Source: Pectobacterium wasabiae CFBP 3304
GTDB lineage: Bacteria > Pseudomonadota > Gammaproteobacteria > Enterobacterales > Enterobacteriaceae
DNA length: 64,000 bases
NCBI RefSeq assembly: GCF_001742185.1
Contig: NZ_CP015750.1
Location: forward strand, 496,001-560,000
Direction of reading: 5' to 3'
Each line of letters begins with the position of its first letter. Positions within the stretch are counted from its first letter, which is position 1. The notes beneath the pieces were generated by a model, which made no database searches, was not told the DNA's origin, and was given only the letters and a program-made list of their open reading frames with translations. This document shows, in pieces, positions 28,622-38,217 of this stretch. The position numbers and the translations under genes are program-made.

Positions 28622-28644
28622 AAAAAACGTTCTCTACGTTTTTT
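28622..28644 (+). terminator. Terminator 1 after the small exported-protein gene
   Basis: AAAAAACGT-TCTCT-ACGTTTTTT, a weak AT-rich hairpin with T-run, 8 bp after the stop codon. Confidence 0.6.
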
Positions 28645-28672
28645 AACGCCTCGGTGACAGGCTAATTGTTGT

Positions 28673-28716
28673 AAAAAAGCCGTGTCTTGGTGACAAGACA
28701 CGGCTTTTATTTTTTA
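28673..28716. terminator. Strong bidirectional terminator before erpA
   Basis: AAAAAAGCCGTGTCTTG and its complement CAAGACACGGCTTTT form a 13-bp stem with A- and T-runs, between the small-protein gene and convergent erpA. Confidence 0.9.
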
Positions 28717-28741
28717 GTCGGTGAATAACCGCAATGCGGGA

Positions 28742-29089
28742 TCAGACGCTGAAAGAGGAACCACAGCCGCAGGTAGATTTCGCATTTGGATTCGTCACGA
28801 TGAAGCGAGAACCTTCCAGCCCTTCGGTATAATCGACCGCACCGCCAACCAGATATTGCAGGCTCATCGGATCAACCACCAGCGCAACGCCCTGCTTCTC
28901 AATAGTCATATCGCCGTCGTTGATTTGATCATCAAAGGTAAAACCATACTGGAAACCGCTACAGCCGCCGCCCGTGATATACACACGCAGTTTCAGCTCA
29001 GGGTTTTCTTCATCAGCAATCAGGTTTTTCACCTTGCTTGCCGCCGCATCGGTAAATTGCAGAGGCAGTGCTGCTATATCGTCGCTCAT
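28742..29089 (-). CDS. erpA: Iron-sulfur cluster insertion protein ErpA
   Basis: A-type carrier delivering Fe-S clusters to apoproteins, including isoprenoid enzymes IspG/IspH. The 115 residues have the three conserved ligand Cys in [11 protein letters not shown] and the C-terminal CGCGSSF. Length and sequence match E. coli ErpA (114 aa). It is divergent from hemL; a 194-bp palindromic element lies between them. Confidence 0.97.
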
Positions 29090-29185
29090 ATTTTTACTCC
29101 CAACTCAGGGCTTATCAGGTGATAGACCCATATTCATACGCTTATTATCCGGCAGGATTAGAAAACGTTCAAGATTTGACAGCCA

Positions 29186-29379
<194 letters not shown>

Positions 29380-29552
29380 GATTGTTGAAATAATCGCCGC
29401 ATTATGCCGCTTCATCTCTCCCCCAGCCAGTACTCTCAGTGGGTATGATGCCACACGTTTTCAGGTGAAAACCTGCACAGCGATTTCATAACGGCGGTCA
29501 GTTCATTAGAATACCCCTACATTTTACGATTAAGACCAGTCAGGACCGCGTA

Positions 29553-30833
29553 ATGAACAAATCTGAAAGCCTGTATGCTGCGGCACAGCAACTTATTCCC
29601 GGCGGTGTGAACTCACCGGTTCGCGCCTTTAACGGCGTCGGCGGCACACCGCTGTTCATCGAACGGGCTGATGGCGCTTATCTCTACGACGCTGACGAGC
29701 AAGCGTACATCGATTACGTGGGATCGTGGGGTCCGATGGTGCTGGGCCACAACCATCCGGCGATTCGTGATGCCGTGATTGCTGCCGCAGAACGCGGTCT
29801 GAGCTTTGGTGCGCCGACTGAAATGGAAGTGCAGATGGCGCGTCTGGTCACCTCGTTAGTGCCCAGTATGGATATGGTACGGATGGTCAACTCCGGCACA
29901 GAAGCCACCATGAGCGCAATCCGTCTGGCGCGTGGTTACACGGGCCGCGATAAAATCATCAAATTTGAAGGCTGCTACCATGGTCACGCCGACTGCCTGC
30001 TGGTAAAAGCCGGCTCTGGTGCGCTGACGTTGGGTCAACCGAACTCTCCCGGCGTTCCGGCCGATTTCGCCCACCACACGCTGACCTGTGTCTATAACGA
30101 TCTGTCATCCGTTCGCGCCGCGTTTGAACAATACCCTGATGAGATCGCCGCAATTATCGTGGAACCCGTTGCGGGCAACATGAACTGCGTTCCACCGCTG
30201 CCAGATTTCCTTCCCGGCCTGCGCGCCCTGTGTGACGAGTTTGGTGCCCTGTTCATCATCGATGAGGTGATGACTGGCTTCCGTGTTGCACTGGCAGGTG
30301 CACAGTCGCACTACGGCGTAGTACCGGATTTGACCTGTCTGGGGAAAATCATTGGCGGCGGGATGCCCGTCGGCGCATTCGGCGGCAAGCGTGAAATTAT
30401 GCAAGCGCTCGCACCGACGGGTCCGGTTTATCAGGCAGGTACGCTCTCCGGCAACCCCATCGCCATGGCGGCAGGTTTTGCCTGTTTGACGGAAGTGGCG
30501 AAACCCGGTGTACATGAAAAGCTCACCGCGTTGACCAATCAACTGGCTGACGGCCTGTTGGCTGCCGCGAAAGCGGAAAACATTCCGCTGGTGGTTAATC
30601 AGGCGGGTGGCATGTTCGGTTTGTTCTTTACTGATGCCGACAGCGTCACCTGCTATCAGGATGTGATGAAGTGCGACGTCGAGCGCTTTAAGCGTTTCTT
30701 CCATATGATGCTGGAAGAAGGGATTTATCTCGCACCATCCGCTTTTGAAGCGGGCTTTATGTCTCTGGCACATACGCCACAGGACATCGAACGCACCATC
30801 GAAGCGGCACAGCTCTGCTTCTCACGTCTTTAA
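29553..30833 (+). CDS. hemL: Glutamate-1-semialdehyde 2,1-aminomutase
   Basis: PLP enzyme forming 5-aminolevulinate from glutamate-1-semialdehyde, the entry to tetrapyrrole synthesis. The 426 residues match E. coli HemL. Conserved features include [16 protein letters not shown], the [19 protein letters not shown] stretch and the PLP-binding Lys in [16 protein letters not shown]. It lies between erpA and the fhu genes, as in E. coli. Confidence 0.98.
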   Translation: MNKSESLYAAAQQLIPGGVNSPVRAFNGVGGTPLFIERADGAYLYDADEQAYIDYVGSWGPMVLGHNHPAIRDAVIAAAERGLSFGAPTEMEVQMARLVTSLVPSMDMVRMVNSGTEATMSAIRLARGYTGRDKIIKFEGCYHGHADCLLVKAGSGALTLGQPNSPGVPADFAHHTLTCVYNDLSSVRAAFEQYPDEIAAIIVEPVAGNMNCVPPLPDFLPGLRALCDEFGALFIIDEVMTGFRVALAGAQSHYGVVPDLTCLGKIIGGGMPVGAFGGKREIMQALAPTGPVYQAGTLSGNPIAMAAGFACLTEVAKPGVHEKLTALTNQLADGLLAAAKAENIPLVVNQAGGMFGLFFTDADSVTCYQDVMKCDVERFKRFFHMMLEEGIYLAPSAFEAGFMSLAHTPQDIERTIEAAQLCFSRL

Positions 30834-30846
30834 GCGTACTCGTACA

Positions 30847-30873
30847 CCATGGCGTCACTGAGTGACGCCATGG
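30847..30873. terminator. Near-perfect palindrome after hemL
   Basis: CCATGGCGTCACT-G-AGTGACGCCATGG: 13-bp arms around one base, 14 bp after the hemL stop. No T-run follows, so it may be a transcript-end stabilising hairpin rather than a textbook terminator. Confidence 0.6.
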
Positions 30874-30994
30874 CTGCTCAATAACCGCCACTCCTCCGCC
30901 CCCACTTTTTTCATCAGGATCCCCGTTTGCGAATGACAAGCCCTCTCAAATTGGTTATGAGTAAGTCTACTTGCCTGAAAATAGCGGAGAAGTC

Positions 30995-31618
30995 ATGTTA
31001 AAGGTTCTAGGACGCACGTCGTCAATCAACGTTCGGAAAGTGTTGTGGCTGTGTGATGAGTTGGCGATCCCCTTTCAGCGTGAAGACTGGGGTGATGGCT
31101 ATAAGTCACCGCAATCACCGGAATTTTTGGCCCTTAATCCTAATGCCATGATACCGGTTATTCAGGACGACGATTTCGTCATGTGGGAATCGAACGCGAT
31201 TTTACGCTACCTCGCCAACGAGAAGGATGGGGGTTGGCTCTACCCGCAAGATCCGCGTAGCCGCGCGTCGATCGATCAATGGATCGACTGGCAGGCCACC
31301 GAACTCAATCCCTCATGGCGTTACGCCTTTATGTCGCTGGTGCGCCAGTCTCCCGCACATCAGGAGCCGCAGCTACTGGCAGAATCCTGCGCGCTTTGGT
31401 CACGCACCATGGGCATTTTGAATCAGCAATTGGAGCGGACTGGCCACTATGTTGCAGGACAAGTATTTACGCTCGCCGATATTCCTATCGGGCTATCGGT
31501 AAACCGCTGGTATGAAACACCGCTGGAACATACCGACTACCCTGCCGTCCGCGCCTACTATGAGCGCTTAAGCGCGCGCGCAGGCTACCTGACCTGGGGA
31601 CGAAACGGCACACCATAA
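30995..31618 (+). CDS. Glutathione S-transferase family protein
   Basis: A 207-residue cytosolic GST with an N-terminal thioredoxin-like domain (GRTSSINVRKVLWLCDEL, then NPNAMIPVIQDDDFVMWESNAILRYL, which carries the glutathione-contacting ES motif) and an all-helical C-terminal domain. Substrate unknown. The ATG at 30995 follows GGAGA with good spacing; the frame opens further upstream at 30971 without a ribosome-binding site. Convergent with the MocR gene with a 2-bp gap. Confidence 0.88.
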   Translation: MLKVLGRTSSINVRKVLWLCDELAIPFQREDWGDGYKSPQSPEFLALNPNAMIPVIQDDDFVMWESNAILRYLANEKDGGWLYPQDPRSRASIDQWIDWQATELNPSWRYAFMSLVRQSPAHQEPQLLAESCALWSRTMGILNQQLERTGHYVAGQVFTLADIPIGLSVNRWYETPLEHTDYPAVRAYYERLSARAGYLTWGRNGTP

Positions 31619-31620
31619 CG

Positions 31621-33099
31621 CTATTCTGCGCTACCCGGCCCGATACCGCTCATTTCACATGCCAGTGCACCAGCACGCTTAAGCGCATAGGTGTAGCGTT
31701 CATCAAACGGGTAGCAGCAAGACAGCCGAAGCGCGTGCTTACAGCGACCGCTCAGCGTGTAGAGCTCGCCGGGCGTGACGCAAATCTTCTCTTGCAGCAG
31801 GCGATGAAATAACTCAACCCCATCCACACCGCCCGGTAATTCCAACCAGAAGACAAACCCGCCCTGCGGCTGCGTTGCTCGTGTACCTTGAGGAAAATGT
31901 CGGGCAATCAGCCCACGCGCCTCATCCATCTGCGCGGCATAGCGGCGGCGTAGCGTGCGCAGATGATGATCGTAGCCACCCGATTCCAGAAACTGCGCCA
32001 GCGTTTCTGATAACAGCGCCGATTCTGCCATCGACGACACCGCTTTCAATCGCGCCACCTTTGCCCGAAAACGACCCGACGCCATCCAGCCAATGCGAAA
32101 ATCAGGCGCCAGCGTTTTCGTGAAGCTGGAGCAGTAAATCACCCAGCCCTCACGGTCGAAGGCTTTCACCGTCGGCGACAGCGGCCAGCTAAACTGAAGT
32201 TCGCTGTATAATCCATCCTCGATAAGCGGCACTTGATAATCATTGACCAGCTTTGCCAGCCGCTTTTTATCCGCCAGTGTCATGCTGCACCCTAACGGAT
32301 TCTGCGCATTCGGCATGGCGATAATCGCCTGTAATCGCTGTTCTGATAACAACAACTCCAACGCATCCAGCGCGAGTCCGCGTTGCGGATCGGTCGGGAT
32401 CTCCACCGTTTTCAATCCTAGACTGGCGAGCAGGGGAAAGAGATAAAAATAGGTTGGCGTTTCCAACCCCACGCAGTCACCCGGCTGTGTGACTGTGCGT
32501 AGCGCCAACTGTAGCGCCTCCATGCAGCCGTGAGTGATCGTTATATCCTCGCGGGTCAATGTCATACCCAAATCCATCGCTCGCCGTGCCACTTCGCGCC
32601 GTAATCGTTCACTGCCCGGCGGCAGCGCATAGCGACCAATCAATTCAGGCTGTCGCCGCAGCAAGGACGCGGCAATACGGCTGATCTTCTCGGTAGGATA
32701 GAAATCGGCATGCTGCGGGCACGCCAGAGAAATATTGGTGTAGTCGGGGTGCGTCTGAGCCGCGAACACGGTATCAATCAGATCCAGCTTTTCACTGCCC
32801 GGCACAATCACCTGCGCACGGTGAGGCTTACTTTCCGTTAGCGACGGCAGACGCCCTCGAACAAAGTAGCCAGACTGCGGTCGTGCTTCGATCAACCCGC
32901 GATCTTCGAGAATACGCCAGGCATTCAACACGGTGTTCACACTCACCTGATGTGAACCAGCCACTCGACGGATAGAAGGCAAACGGCTTCCCGATGCTAA
33001 CGTCCCTTGATGAATGGCCATAGCGAAGGTTTCCGCTAGCTGTTGATAGAGCGTACTTTCTTGTGAGTCGATGATGGACACAGTTCCCCCGTCAGCCAA
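31621..33099 (-). CDS. MocR-type PLP-dependent transcriptional regulator
   Basis: Fusion of an N-terminal GntR-type winged helix (about residues 12-80, including SIRRVAGSHQVSVNTVLNAWRILED) with a C-terminal class I aminotransferase domain that binds PLP through the Lys in SSFTKTLAPDFRIGW. Such regulators sense an amino acid or amine. It is divergent from a LysE-family exporter gene, the classic target arrangement. The start is unsure: a TTG at 33099 gives 492 residues, while a GTG at 33081 also follows a G-rich stretch. Confidence 0.88.
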   Translation of the reverse strand: MADGGTVSIIDSQESTLYQQLAETFAMAIHQGTLASGSRLPSIRRVAGSHQVSVNTVLNAWRILEDRGLIEARPQSGYFVRGRLPSLTESKPHRAQVIVPGSEKLDLIDTVFAAQTHPDYTNISLACPQHADFYPTEKISRIAASLLRRQPELIGRYALPPGSERLRREVARRAMDLGMTLTREDITITHGCMEALQLALRTVTQPGDCVGLETPTYFYLFPLLASLGLKTVEIPTDPQRGLALDALELLLSEQRLQAIIAMPNAQNPLGCSMTLADKKRLAKLVNDYQVPLIEDGLYSELQFSWPLSPTVKAFDREGWVIYCSSFTKTLAPDFRIGWMASGRFRAKVARLKAVSSMAESALLSETLAQFLESGGYDHHLRTLRRRYAAQMDEARGLIARHFPQGTRATQPQGGFVFWLELPGGVDGVELFHRLLQEKICVTPGELYTLSGRCKHALRLSCCYPFDERYTYALKRAGALACEMSGIGPGSAE

Positions 33100-33125
33100 T
33101 GAGTACAGTTAACGATTAATGCAAT

Positions 33126-33140
33126 TTGTACCCATTACAA
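33126..33140. promoter_or_regulatory. Candidate MocR operator in the divergent promoter
   Basis: TTGTA-CCCAT-TACAA, a perfect 5-bp inverted repeat with 5-bp spacer, between the MocR and LysE genes. A related TTGTG-TATC-TGTAA follows at about 33150-33162. Inferred operator only. Confidence 0.4.
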
Positions 33141-33216
33141 TAATCATTTTGTGTATCTGTAACCATTTCTTTTTTCTGCCTACCATAGTGTTCTTTCCCA
33201 TCATCAGGATAACACC

Positions 33217-33807
33217 ATGCTTGACCCTTCTTTTTTCAGCTACGTCACCGTTATGTCGATCACACCGGGGCCAAATAATCTGCTGCTGGCAACGTCAGGC
33301 GTCAATTTTGGCCTGCGTCGAACGTTGCCGATGATGATGGGCATTTCCGTTGGCTGTGGGATACAAACGGCGCTGATGGGGGTGGCATTGGAGTTTCTGC
33401 TGAGCTGGATGAGCATGATCCGCCTCCCGCTCACCGTGCTGGGCTGCATCTATCTGCTGTGGCTATCGTGGAAAATCGTGCGTTCATCAGCACCGGAGTT
33501 ACAAGGGCGAGTACAGCCGATGACCGTACTGCAAGGGACGCTATTCCAAGCGGTGAATCCGAAAGCCTGGCTGATGTCCAGCAACATTGCGTTGCTTTAT
33601 GCCGCCAGCGGCGGCCTTTTCACCACGGTAGTCGCCTTTATGGTACTCAATCTGCCCTGTATTTTAGTCTGGGCACTACTCGGCGATCGTATCGGTAAAC
33701 ATCTTCAGGAACCGTGGAAACTGAAAGCCTTCAACGGCGTCATGGCACTTTCTCTGGTGCTCACCACGTTCTGGATGTTGGTCGAAGCCATCAACCTCTC
33801 CAGCTAA
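33217..33807 (+). CDS. LysE-family amino acid exporter
   Basis: Inner-membrane exporter of 196 residues with about six transmembrane helices and the family motif SITPGPNNLLL near the N-terminus. Members such as LysE, RhtB and EamB export amino acids. The substrate cannot be told from sequence; the divergent MocR gene suggests that the inducer is an amino acid or related amine. Ribosome-binding site AGGA lies about 8 bp before the ATG. Convergent with fhuB. Confidence 0.88.
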   Translation: MLDPSFFSYVTVMSITPGPNNLLLATSGVNFGLRRTLPMMMGISVGCGIQTALMGVALEFLLSWMSMIRLPLTVLGCIYLLWLSWKIVRSSAPELQGRVQPMTVLQGTLFQAVNPKAWLMSSNIALLYAASGGLFTTVVAFMVLNLPCILVWALLGDRIGKHLQEPWKLKAFNGVMALSLVLTTFWMLVEAINLSS

Positions 33808-33818
33808 TCGCACAGTAT

Positions 33819-33840
33819 CGGCGGGTTTCCTTTCCCGCCG
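33819..33840. terminator. Hairpin between the LysE gene and fhuB
   Basis: CGGCGGG-TTTCCTTT-CCCGCCG between convergent genes, immediately before the fhuB stop. No long T-run. Confidence 0.5.
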
Positions 33841-33849
33841 ACGCTCGCA

Positions 33850-35868
33850 TTATTTCACCTGCTTGCGTAGCAGATATACAAAGTAAGGTGCCCCAATAAA
33901 CGTCGCGAGCAGCCCTGCCGGGATCTGCGCCGGAAAGAGGATCATTCGACCACACCAGTCCGCAATCACCATCAGCGCGCCACCAATCAGCGCAGAACTG
34001 GCGATTTGCGGCAGCACACGGCTAAAACCCAGCATCCGCGCCATATGCGGTGCCATGAGGCCCACAAAGCTCATCGGCCCGACCATCAGGGTTGCCATCG
34101 CGGTCAGCACCGATGCCAGCAATAAGACCAGCAGGCGGACTGGTGTGACGGCCACACCAAGCGATCTGGCCGTTGTCGTACCCAGCGGCAGAATACGCAG
34201 CCAACGCTGGCACAGCGGGACGATCAACAGCAGCAAGACGGCAATCACCGCCGTGCGTATCGCGTCTACAGGTTCGACCGCATAGGTTGAACCTGACAGC
34301 CAGGTCAACACCGTCCCCATACGCGGATCGCCACTGGCCAACAGCAGCGCAATCACGGTGGAAAACGCCATACTCAACGCGATCCCCGCCAGCAGCATAC
34401 GCTGCGTAGAGAAACCGCCTCGTCCGGCGATAATCACCATAACCAGCAGCGACAACGCCGCCCCCGCACTACCGGCGGGAAGCAGCCACACAAACGCATT
34501 GCCGGGAATGAAGAACAGTAAAATAATGACGCCAAACGATGCGCCAGAGCTAATCCCTAGCACTTCCGGGCTTCCCATCGGGTTGCCCGTCAGTTTTTGG
34601 ATTAACGTTCCCGCTACCGCCAGCATGACTCCAGCGGTTAGCGCCGCCAGAACCCGAGGCCAACGCCATGAAAGCAATTGCGCGAGTACATCACCACCGC
34701 CCCATTGCCAACCTTCCGCATCTTTTCCCAACATCAGCGCCGTAATAACCACCATTCCCAGCAGTACAATACCAAGCACCAGCCACTTTCCCCACAGGCT
34801 GCGTTCAGCCGTCAGCGTGCTGTTACTGTCGACCATCGCGGGTTGGGTACTATTACGCAGACGGGGCAGCAGCCACAGTAGCAGAGGTGCACCAATCAAC
34901 GCTGTCGCCGCCCCCGTAGGGACTTCAAACCAAATGCGGCTCAGCCAGATAACCCCCTGATCGGCAACGCTCAGCAGCAGCGCACCGAGCAGCGGTGCGA
35001 ATAAGAGGCGGTGAAGCAAGCGCCGTGCGCCCAACATTTTCGCCAGCAGCGGCGCAAAAAGGCCGATAAACCCGATAATGCCCGCCGCATTCACTAATTG
35101 GGCACACAGAAAAATCCCCAGCCCAAGCGCACTCAAACGCGCCAGCGACAGCCCAAGCCCCAGATTACGCGCAATGCCGTCATCCAACCCCAGCAACGTT
35201 AGCGGGCGAATCAAAAGCAGAGCCAGACAGAAACACACCACGAGACGCGGGAGAACAAATTGCACATTGCTCCAGTCCTGTTGGTTCAGCACGCCGCTAC
35301 TCCACAGGAACAACCCCTGAAGCCGCTCATGATGGAAAAGCACCAGTAACTGGTTGACCGCACTACAATAGAAACTCAGCACCAGCCCCGCCAGTATCAG
35401 CGTCACTGGTGATAATCGCTTGCCCCAGGCGACACCAAACACCAGCGTGCCAACCACCAGCGCCCCGATCATCGCCGCAGCCTGCTGGATCCATGCGCCA
35501 CCGGGCAGCGCCCATAGCGTTACGACGGTGATCCCTAAGTGTGCTCCCGTGGCAATCCCCAACGTTGATGGCTCGGCCAGCGGATTGCGCAAGACCTGTT
35601 GGAACAGTACGCCACACAGTCCCAGCCCCGCGCCAATTAGCGGCGCTAATACCATGCGCGGCAGCAAACTGTAGTGAAACAGCAGTTGCTGCATATCTTC
35701 TAACGCAGGCTGTGTCAGTGCCTGAAACCACTGCGATACCGGTAATTGCTGCTGCAAATTGTAACCGCCCATTCCCATGGTCACGAGTAGCAGAAAACCA
35801 GTTAAAACAATGGGAAGCACTAGCGGGTGCACAGCACGCTTATGTGCGACAGACAGAGAATTAGGCAT
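33850..35868 (-). CDS. fhuB: Ferric hydroxamate ABC transporter permease FhuB
   Basis: Inner-membrane permease made of two fused BtuC-like halves (about residues 1-340 and 341-672), roughly 20 transmembrane helices in total. Each half has its own FecCD-type conserved sequence: RNPLAEPSTLGIATGA in the first and GNPMGSPEVLGISSGA in the second. The 672-residue size is as in E. coli (660). It overlaps fhuD by 8 bp and is the last gene of fhuC-fhuD-fhuB. Confidence 0.97.
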   Translation of the reverse strand: MPNSLSVAHKRAVHPLVLPIVLTGFLLLVTMGMGGYNLQQQLPVSQWFQALTQPALEDMQQLLFHYSLLPRMVLAPLIGAGLGLCGVLFQQVLRNPLAEPSTLGIATGAHLGITVVTLWALPGGAWIQQAAAMIGALVVGTLVFGVAWGKRLSPVTLILAGLVLSFYCSAVNQLLVLFHHERLQGLFLWSSGVLNQQDWSNVQFVLPRLVVCFCLALLLIRPLTLLGLDDGIARNLGLGLSLARLSALGLGIFLCAQLVNAAGIIGFIGLFAPLLAKMLGARRLLHRLLFAPLLGALLLSVADQGVIWLSRIWFEVPTGAATALIGAPLLLWLLPRLRNSTQPAMVDSNSTLTAERSLWGKWLVLGIVLLGMVVITALMLGKDAEGWQWGGGDVLAQLLSWRWPRVLAALTAGVMLAVAGTLIQKLTGNPMGSPEVLGISSGASFGVIILLFFIPGNAFVWLLPAGSAGAALSLLVMVIIAGRGGFSTQRMLLAGIALSMAFSTVIALLLASGDPRMGTVLTWLSGSTYAVEPVDAIRTAVIAVLLLLIVPLCQRWLRILPLGTTTARSLGVAVTPVRLLVLLLASVLTAMATLMVGPMSFVGLMAPHMARMLGFSRVLPQIASSALIGGALMVIADWCGRMILFPAQIPAGLLATFIGAPYFVYLLRKQVK

Positions 35869-36781
35869 GTTTTTTCGCCTCCAATGCCTGATTCAATACA
35901 CGGCAGAAGCGCATCGCCGAGAGCGTTCCGCCATACAACCAGACGGCAGGCACACGTTGTACACGCTGCTGACGCACAAATGGCATGGCCTGCCAGAGAG
36001 GATTATTATCAAGCTGTGCGCTGATCGCGCTATCGCCGTGCTCGAAACAGAGTACGTTGGCATCACCAATGTCTGCCAAACTTTCAATACCCACAATCGT
36101 GCTGCCCCAGAAGCTGGTTTCACCCTGCCAGGCATTCTCTATCCCGATATGGTCCATCACTTCCTGAAACAGGCTATTCTTACCAATCACCAGCACATGG
36201 CGGCTATCGATCAGCGTGATGAGCAGCAGAGGCCGCTGGGTATACGGTTGAAGCGTGATTTTTTCCTGCTGGAGAAACTGCGCCAGTTCGGTCAGGTGCC
36301 GCTCTCCGGCAGCCCTGATATTCAGCGCCTCGGCCAGCCGCATGACCGAAGCCTGTGCTGACGTCAGCGGTTTTCCCTGTTCACTGCTAAAGCCAAAGCC
36401 CAGTATCGGAGAAATGCGCTTCATTTTTGCGGCTGACGGGCCGTAACCTTCAGCATAAAGAATCAGTGACGGGCGGATCTGCGTCAACAGTTCCAGGTTA
36501 GGCTCGGTACGCAGCCCCACATCGATCACCGACTCAGGTAACGCAGGCTCTTGCACCCACAGGTTGTAATTACGCTTATCGGCAATCGCAAGTGGCGTGA
36601 TCCCCAATGCCATTAGCAGTTCCACCGTCCCCCATTCCAGCGCCACAATACGATTCAAATCAGGAAACGTTGATCCCCGGCTTGCCGCCGAATAAACCAG
36701 TGGAGACAGCAACAGTGCAGTCAGTAAACGACGGCGCAGCGGGTCGGGAGAGGATTGAGAAGAAAAAAGTTCAGACATCAT
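35861..36781 (-). CDS. fhuD: Ferric hydroxamate-binding periplasmic protein FhuD
   Basis: Binding protein for hydroxamate siderophores such as ferrichrome. The N-terminus carries a twin-arginine-type signal (RRRLLTALLLSPLVYSA), like E. coli FhuD. Strong family matches are NRIVALEWGTVELLMALGI, VIDVGLRTEPNLELLTQI and AWQGETSFWGSTIVGI. Two adjacent ATGs at 36781 and 36778 give 306 or 305 residues (E. coli 296); neither has a clear ribosome-binding site and coupling to fhuC, 16 bp upstream, is likely. Confidence 0.94.
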   Translation of the reverse strand: MMSELFSSQSSPDPLRRRLLTALLLSPLVYSAASRGSTFPDLNRIVALEWGTVELLMALGITPLAIADKRNYNLWVQEPALPESVIDVGLRTEPNLELLTQIRPSLILYAEGYGPSAAKMKRISPILGFGFSSEQGKPLTSAQASVMRLAEALNIRAAGERHLTELAQFLQQEKITLQPYTQRPLLLITLIDSRHVLVIGKNSLFQEVMDHIGIENAWQGETSFWGSTIVGIESLADIGDANVLCFEHGDSAISAQLDNNPLWQAMPFVRQQRVQRVPAVWLYGGTLSAMRFCRVLNQALEAKKHA

Positions 36782-36797
36782 GAGCTGGGAAACCGAG

Positions 36798-37595
36798 TTA
36801 ACAAACAAAGCTGACCGGTGCGCCACCAGCCGGATGAGGCAGAATGCCCATGGGAATGCCGTAGATATTTTCCAGCACATCCCCTTGCATTAGTGCGACA
36901 GGTTCACCCTGTGCAATCATTTTTCCACCGCGCAGTGCCACCAAATGATCGCAATAGCGGGCAGCCATATTGATATCGTGCAACACCGCAATGACGGTAA
37001 TGCCGCGTTCGCGGCTCATACGCTGAATCAGCGCCAGAACCTCAACCTGATGCGCAATATCCAGTGCGGAAGTCGGTTCATCCAACAGCAGGCAGTTGCT
37101 GTCTTGTGCCACCGTCATCGCCAACCAGGCTCGCTGCCGTTCACCGCCGGACAGGCTATCCACCAGACGGTTAGCAAATGGCTTTAATCCCACGAGCGCG
37201 ATGGCTTCTTCGACCTTTTCCCGATCGGCGCTGCCGAAACGGCCTAATGCGCCATGCCACGGGTAGCGCCCTACAGCAACCAACTCACGCACGGTCATCC
37301 CTTCAGCAGCGGGAAGCTGCTGCGGTAAATAAGCAACCTGACGGGCAAACAATTTGCTGTCCCAACTTCCGGTCGCCTGTTCGCCCAACAGCGCGGTACC
37401 GCTGCTGGCGGGCTGATGGCGACCCAAAATTTTCAGCAATGTCGATTTGCCTGAACCATTGTGCCCAATCAGACCACACACTTTCCCTACGGGAAACGTG
37501 ATCGATAACGGGTGTAACAGCATACGCCCAGCGACGGAAAAGCTCACGTCGTCCAGTCTGAAGGTGGTATCAGGCAGTACAGTTTGATTTTGCAT
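36798..37595 (-). CDS. fhuC: Ferric hydroxamate ABC transporter ATPase FhuC
   Basis: ATPase energising FhuB. 265 residues, the same as E. coli, starting MQNQTVLPDTTF; an upstream in-frame ATG at 37619 is less likely. Walker A GHNGSGKSTLLK, Q-loop (YLPQQLP), signature LSGGERQRAW and Walker B CLLLDEPTSALD are intact. First gene of fhuCDB. A Fur-like site lies about 105 bp upstream. In E. coli fhuA would precede it, but no TonB-dependent receptor is present here. Confidence 0.96.
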   Translation of the reverse strand: MQNQTVLPDTTFRLDDVSFSVAGRMLLHPLSITFPVGKVCGLIGHNGSGKSTLLKILGRHQPASSGTALLGEQATGSWDSKLFARQVAYLPQQLPAAEGMTVRELVAVGRYPWHGALGRFGSADREKVEEAIALVGLKPFANRLVDSLSGGERQRAWLAMTVAQDSNCLLLDEPTSALDIAHQVEVLALIQRMSRERGITVIAVLHDINMAARYCDHLVALRGGKMIAQGEPVALMQGDVLENIYGIPMGILPHPAGGAPVSFVC

Positions 37596-37699
37596 AGTGC
37601 TTTTGATTTTTAATGTCACAGACGGAAGGGGTATAAGCAGGCATCGCTATTCCCGTAACTATCGAACCAGATCCAATAACGACCAAGCCAAAAGAGAAC

Positions 37700-37718
37700 G
37701 ATAATGATTACGATAGAT
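37700..37718 (-). promoter_or_regulatory. Candidate Fur box upstream of fhuC
   Basis: GATAATGATTACGATAGAT matches the 19-bp Fur consensus GATAATGATAATCATTATC at about 12 positions, including the first nine in a row. Placed 105 bp from the fhuC start, it suggests iron repression. Confidence 0.65.
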
Positions 37719-37919
37719 GAAGGCAGCATGATAGGCGCAACGGAATGCCAATCGCAAGACTTTTACCTATTGGTAGCCGATAGCATGGAAGGAAAAGCGG
37801 TATCAGGCAGGACGTGACCCTTCTCGAAAAACGGCAGGCACAAAAAATATCCCCAAATTAATCCTGTTCCTTATACACAAGTCTAGAAGACTCACGGTTT
37901 TTGCCGTGGTCAGGCGTAA
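37719..37919. other. Intergenic left part of the fhuC-mrcB gap
   Basis: No ORF with a credible start. One hairpin, CACGG-TTTTTG-CCGTG (about 37893-37909), lies just before the large structured block. Confidence 0.5.
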
Positions 37920-38110
37920 AAATTATGCTGAGGAGGTAGCTGGCTTCGGATGAGCCGCAGGACGCGGCGAAAGCTTGCGCCACGTAGGGAACGTGTCGCA
38001 AGCGGTCCGCTAAGCCAGATACCGACGAAGGTACCGCGTCAGCGGCATAATTTCCGCCGAAAGCCTGGGGTCACGGGGCGGCGGCGTTTGAGCCGCCTCG
38101 TGTCGGGCGC
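37920..38110. repeat. Highly structured non-coding block at the expected fhuA position
   Basis: AAATTATGC (37920-37928) pairs with GCATAATTT (38045-38053). Nested inside are CTGGCTT / AAGCCAG, GAGCCGC with GCGGC, GCTTGCG-N16-CGCAAGC containing ACGT/ACGT, and GGTACC-type pairs, giving a branched fold of about 134 nt. A further GGCGGC-N9-GCCGCC hairpin follows at about 38087-38107. No ORF. It could be a repeat element, a structured RNA, or a scar of fhuA loss. Confidence 0.65.
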
Positions 38111-38217
38111 GTGCTACGAGGTAGCATAAAATAACCGTATTGTAAGCGCACGAAACCGTCTCTCAGGCTGCATAAAAATATGGCTAGGAGACGTCAACCA
38201 GTTGAAGCATCGATAGA

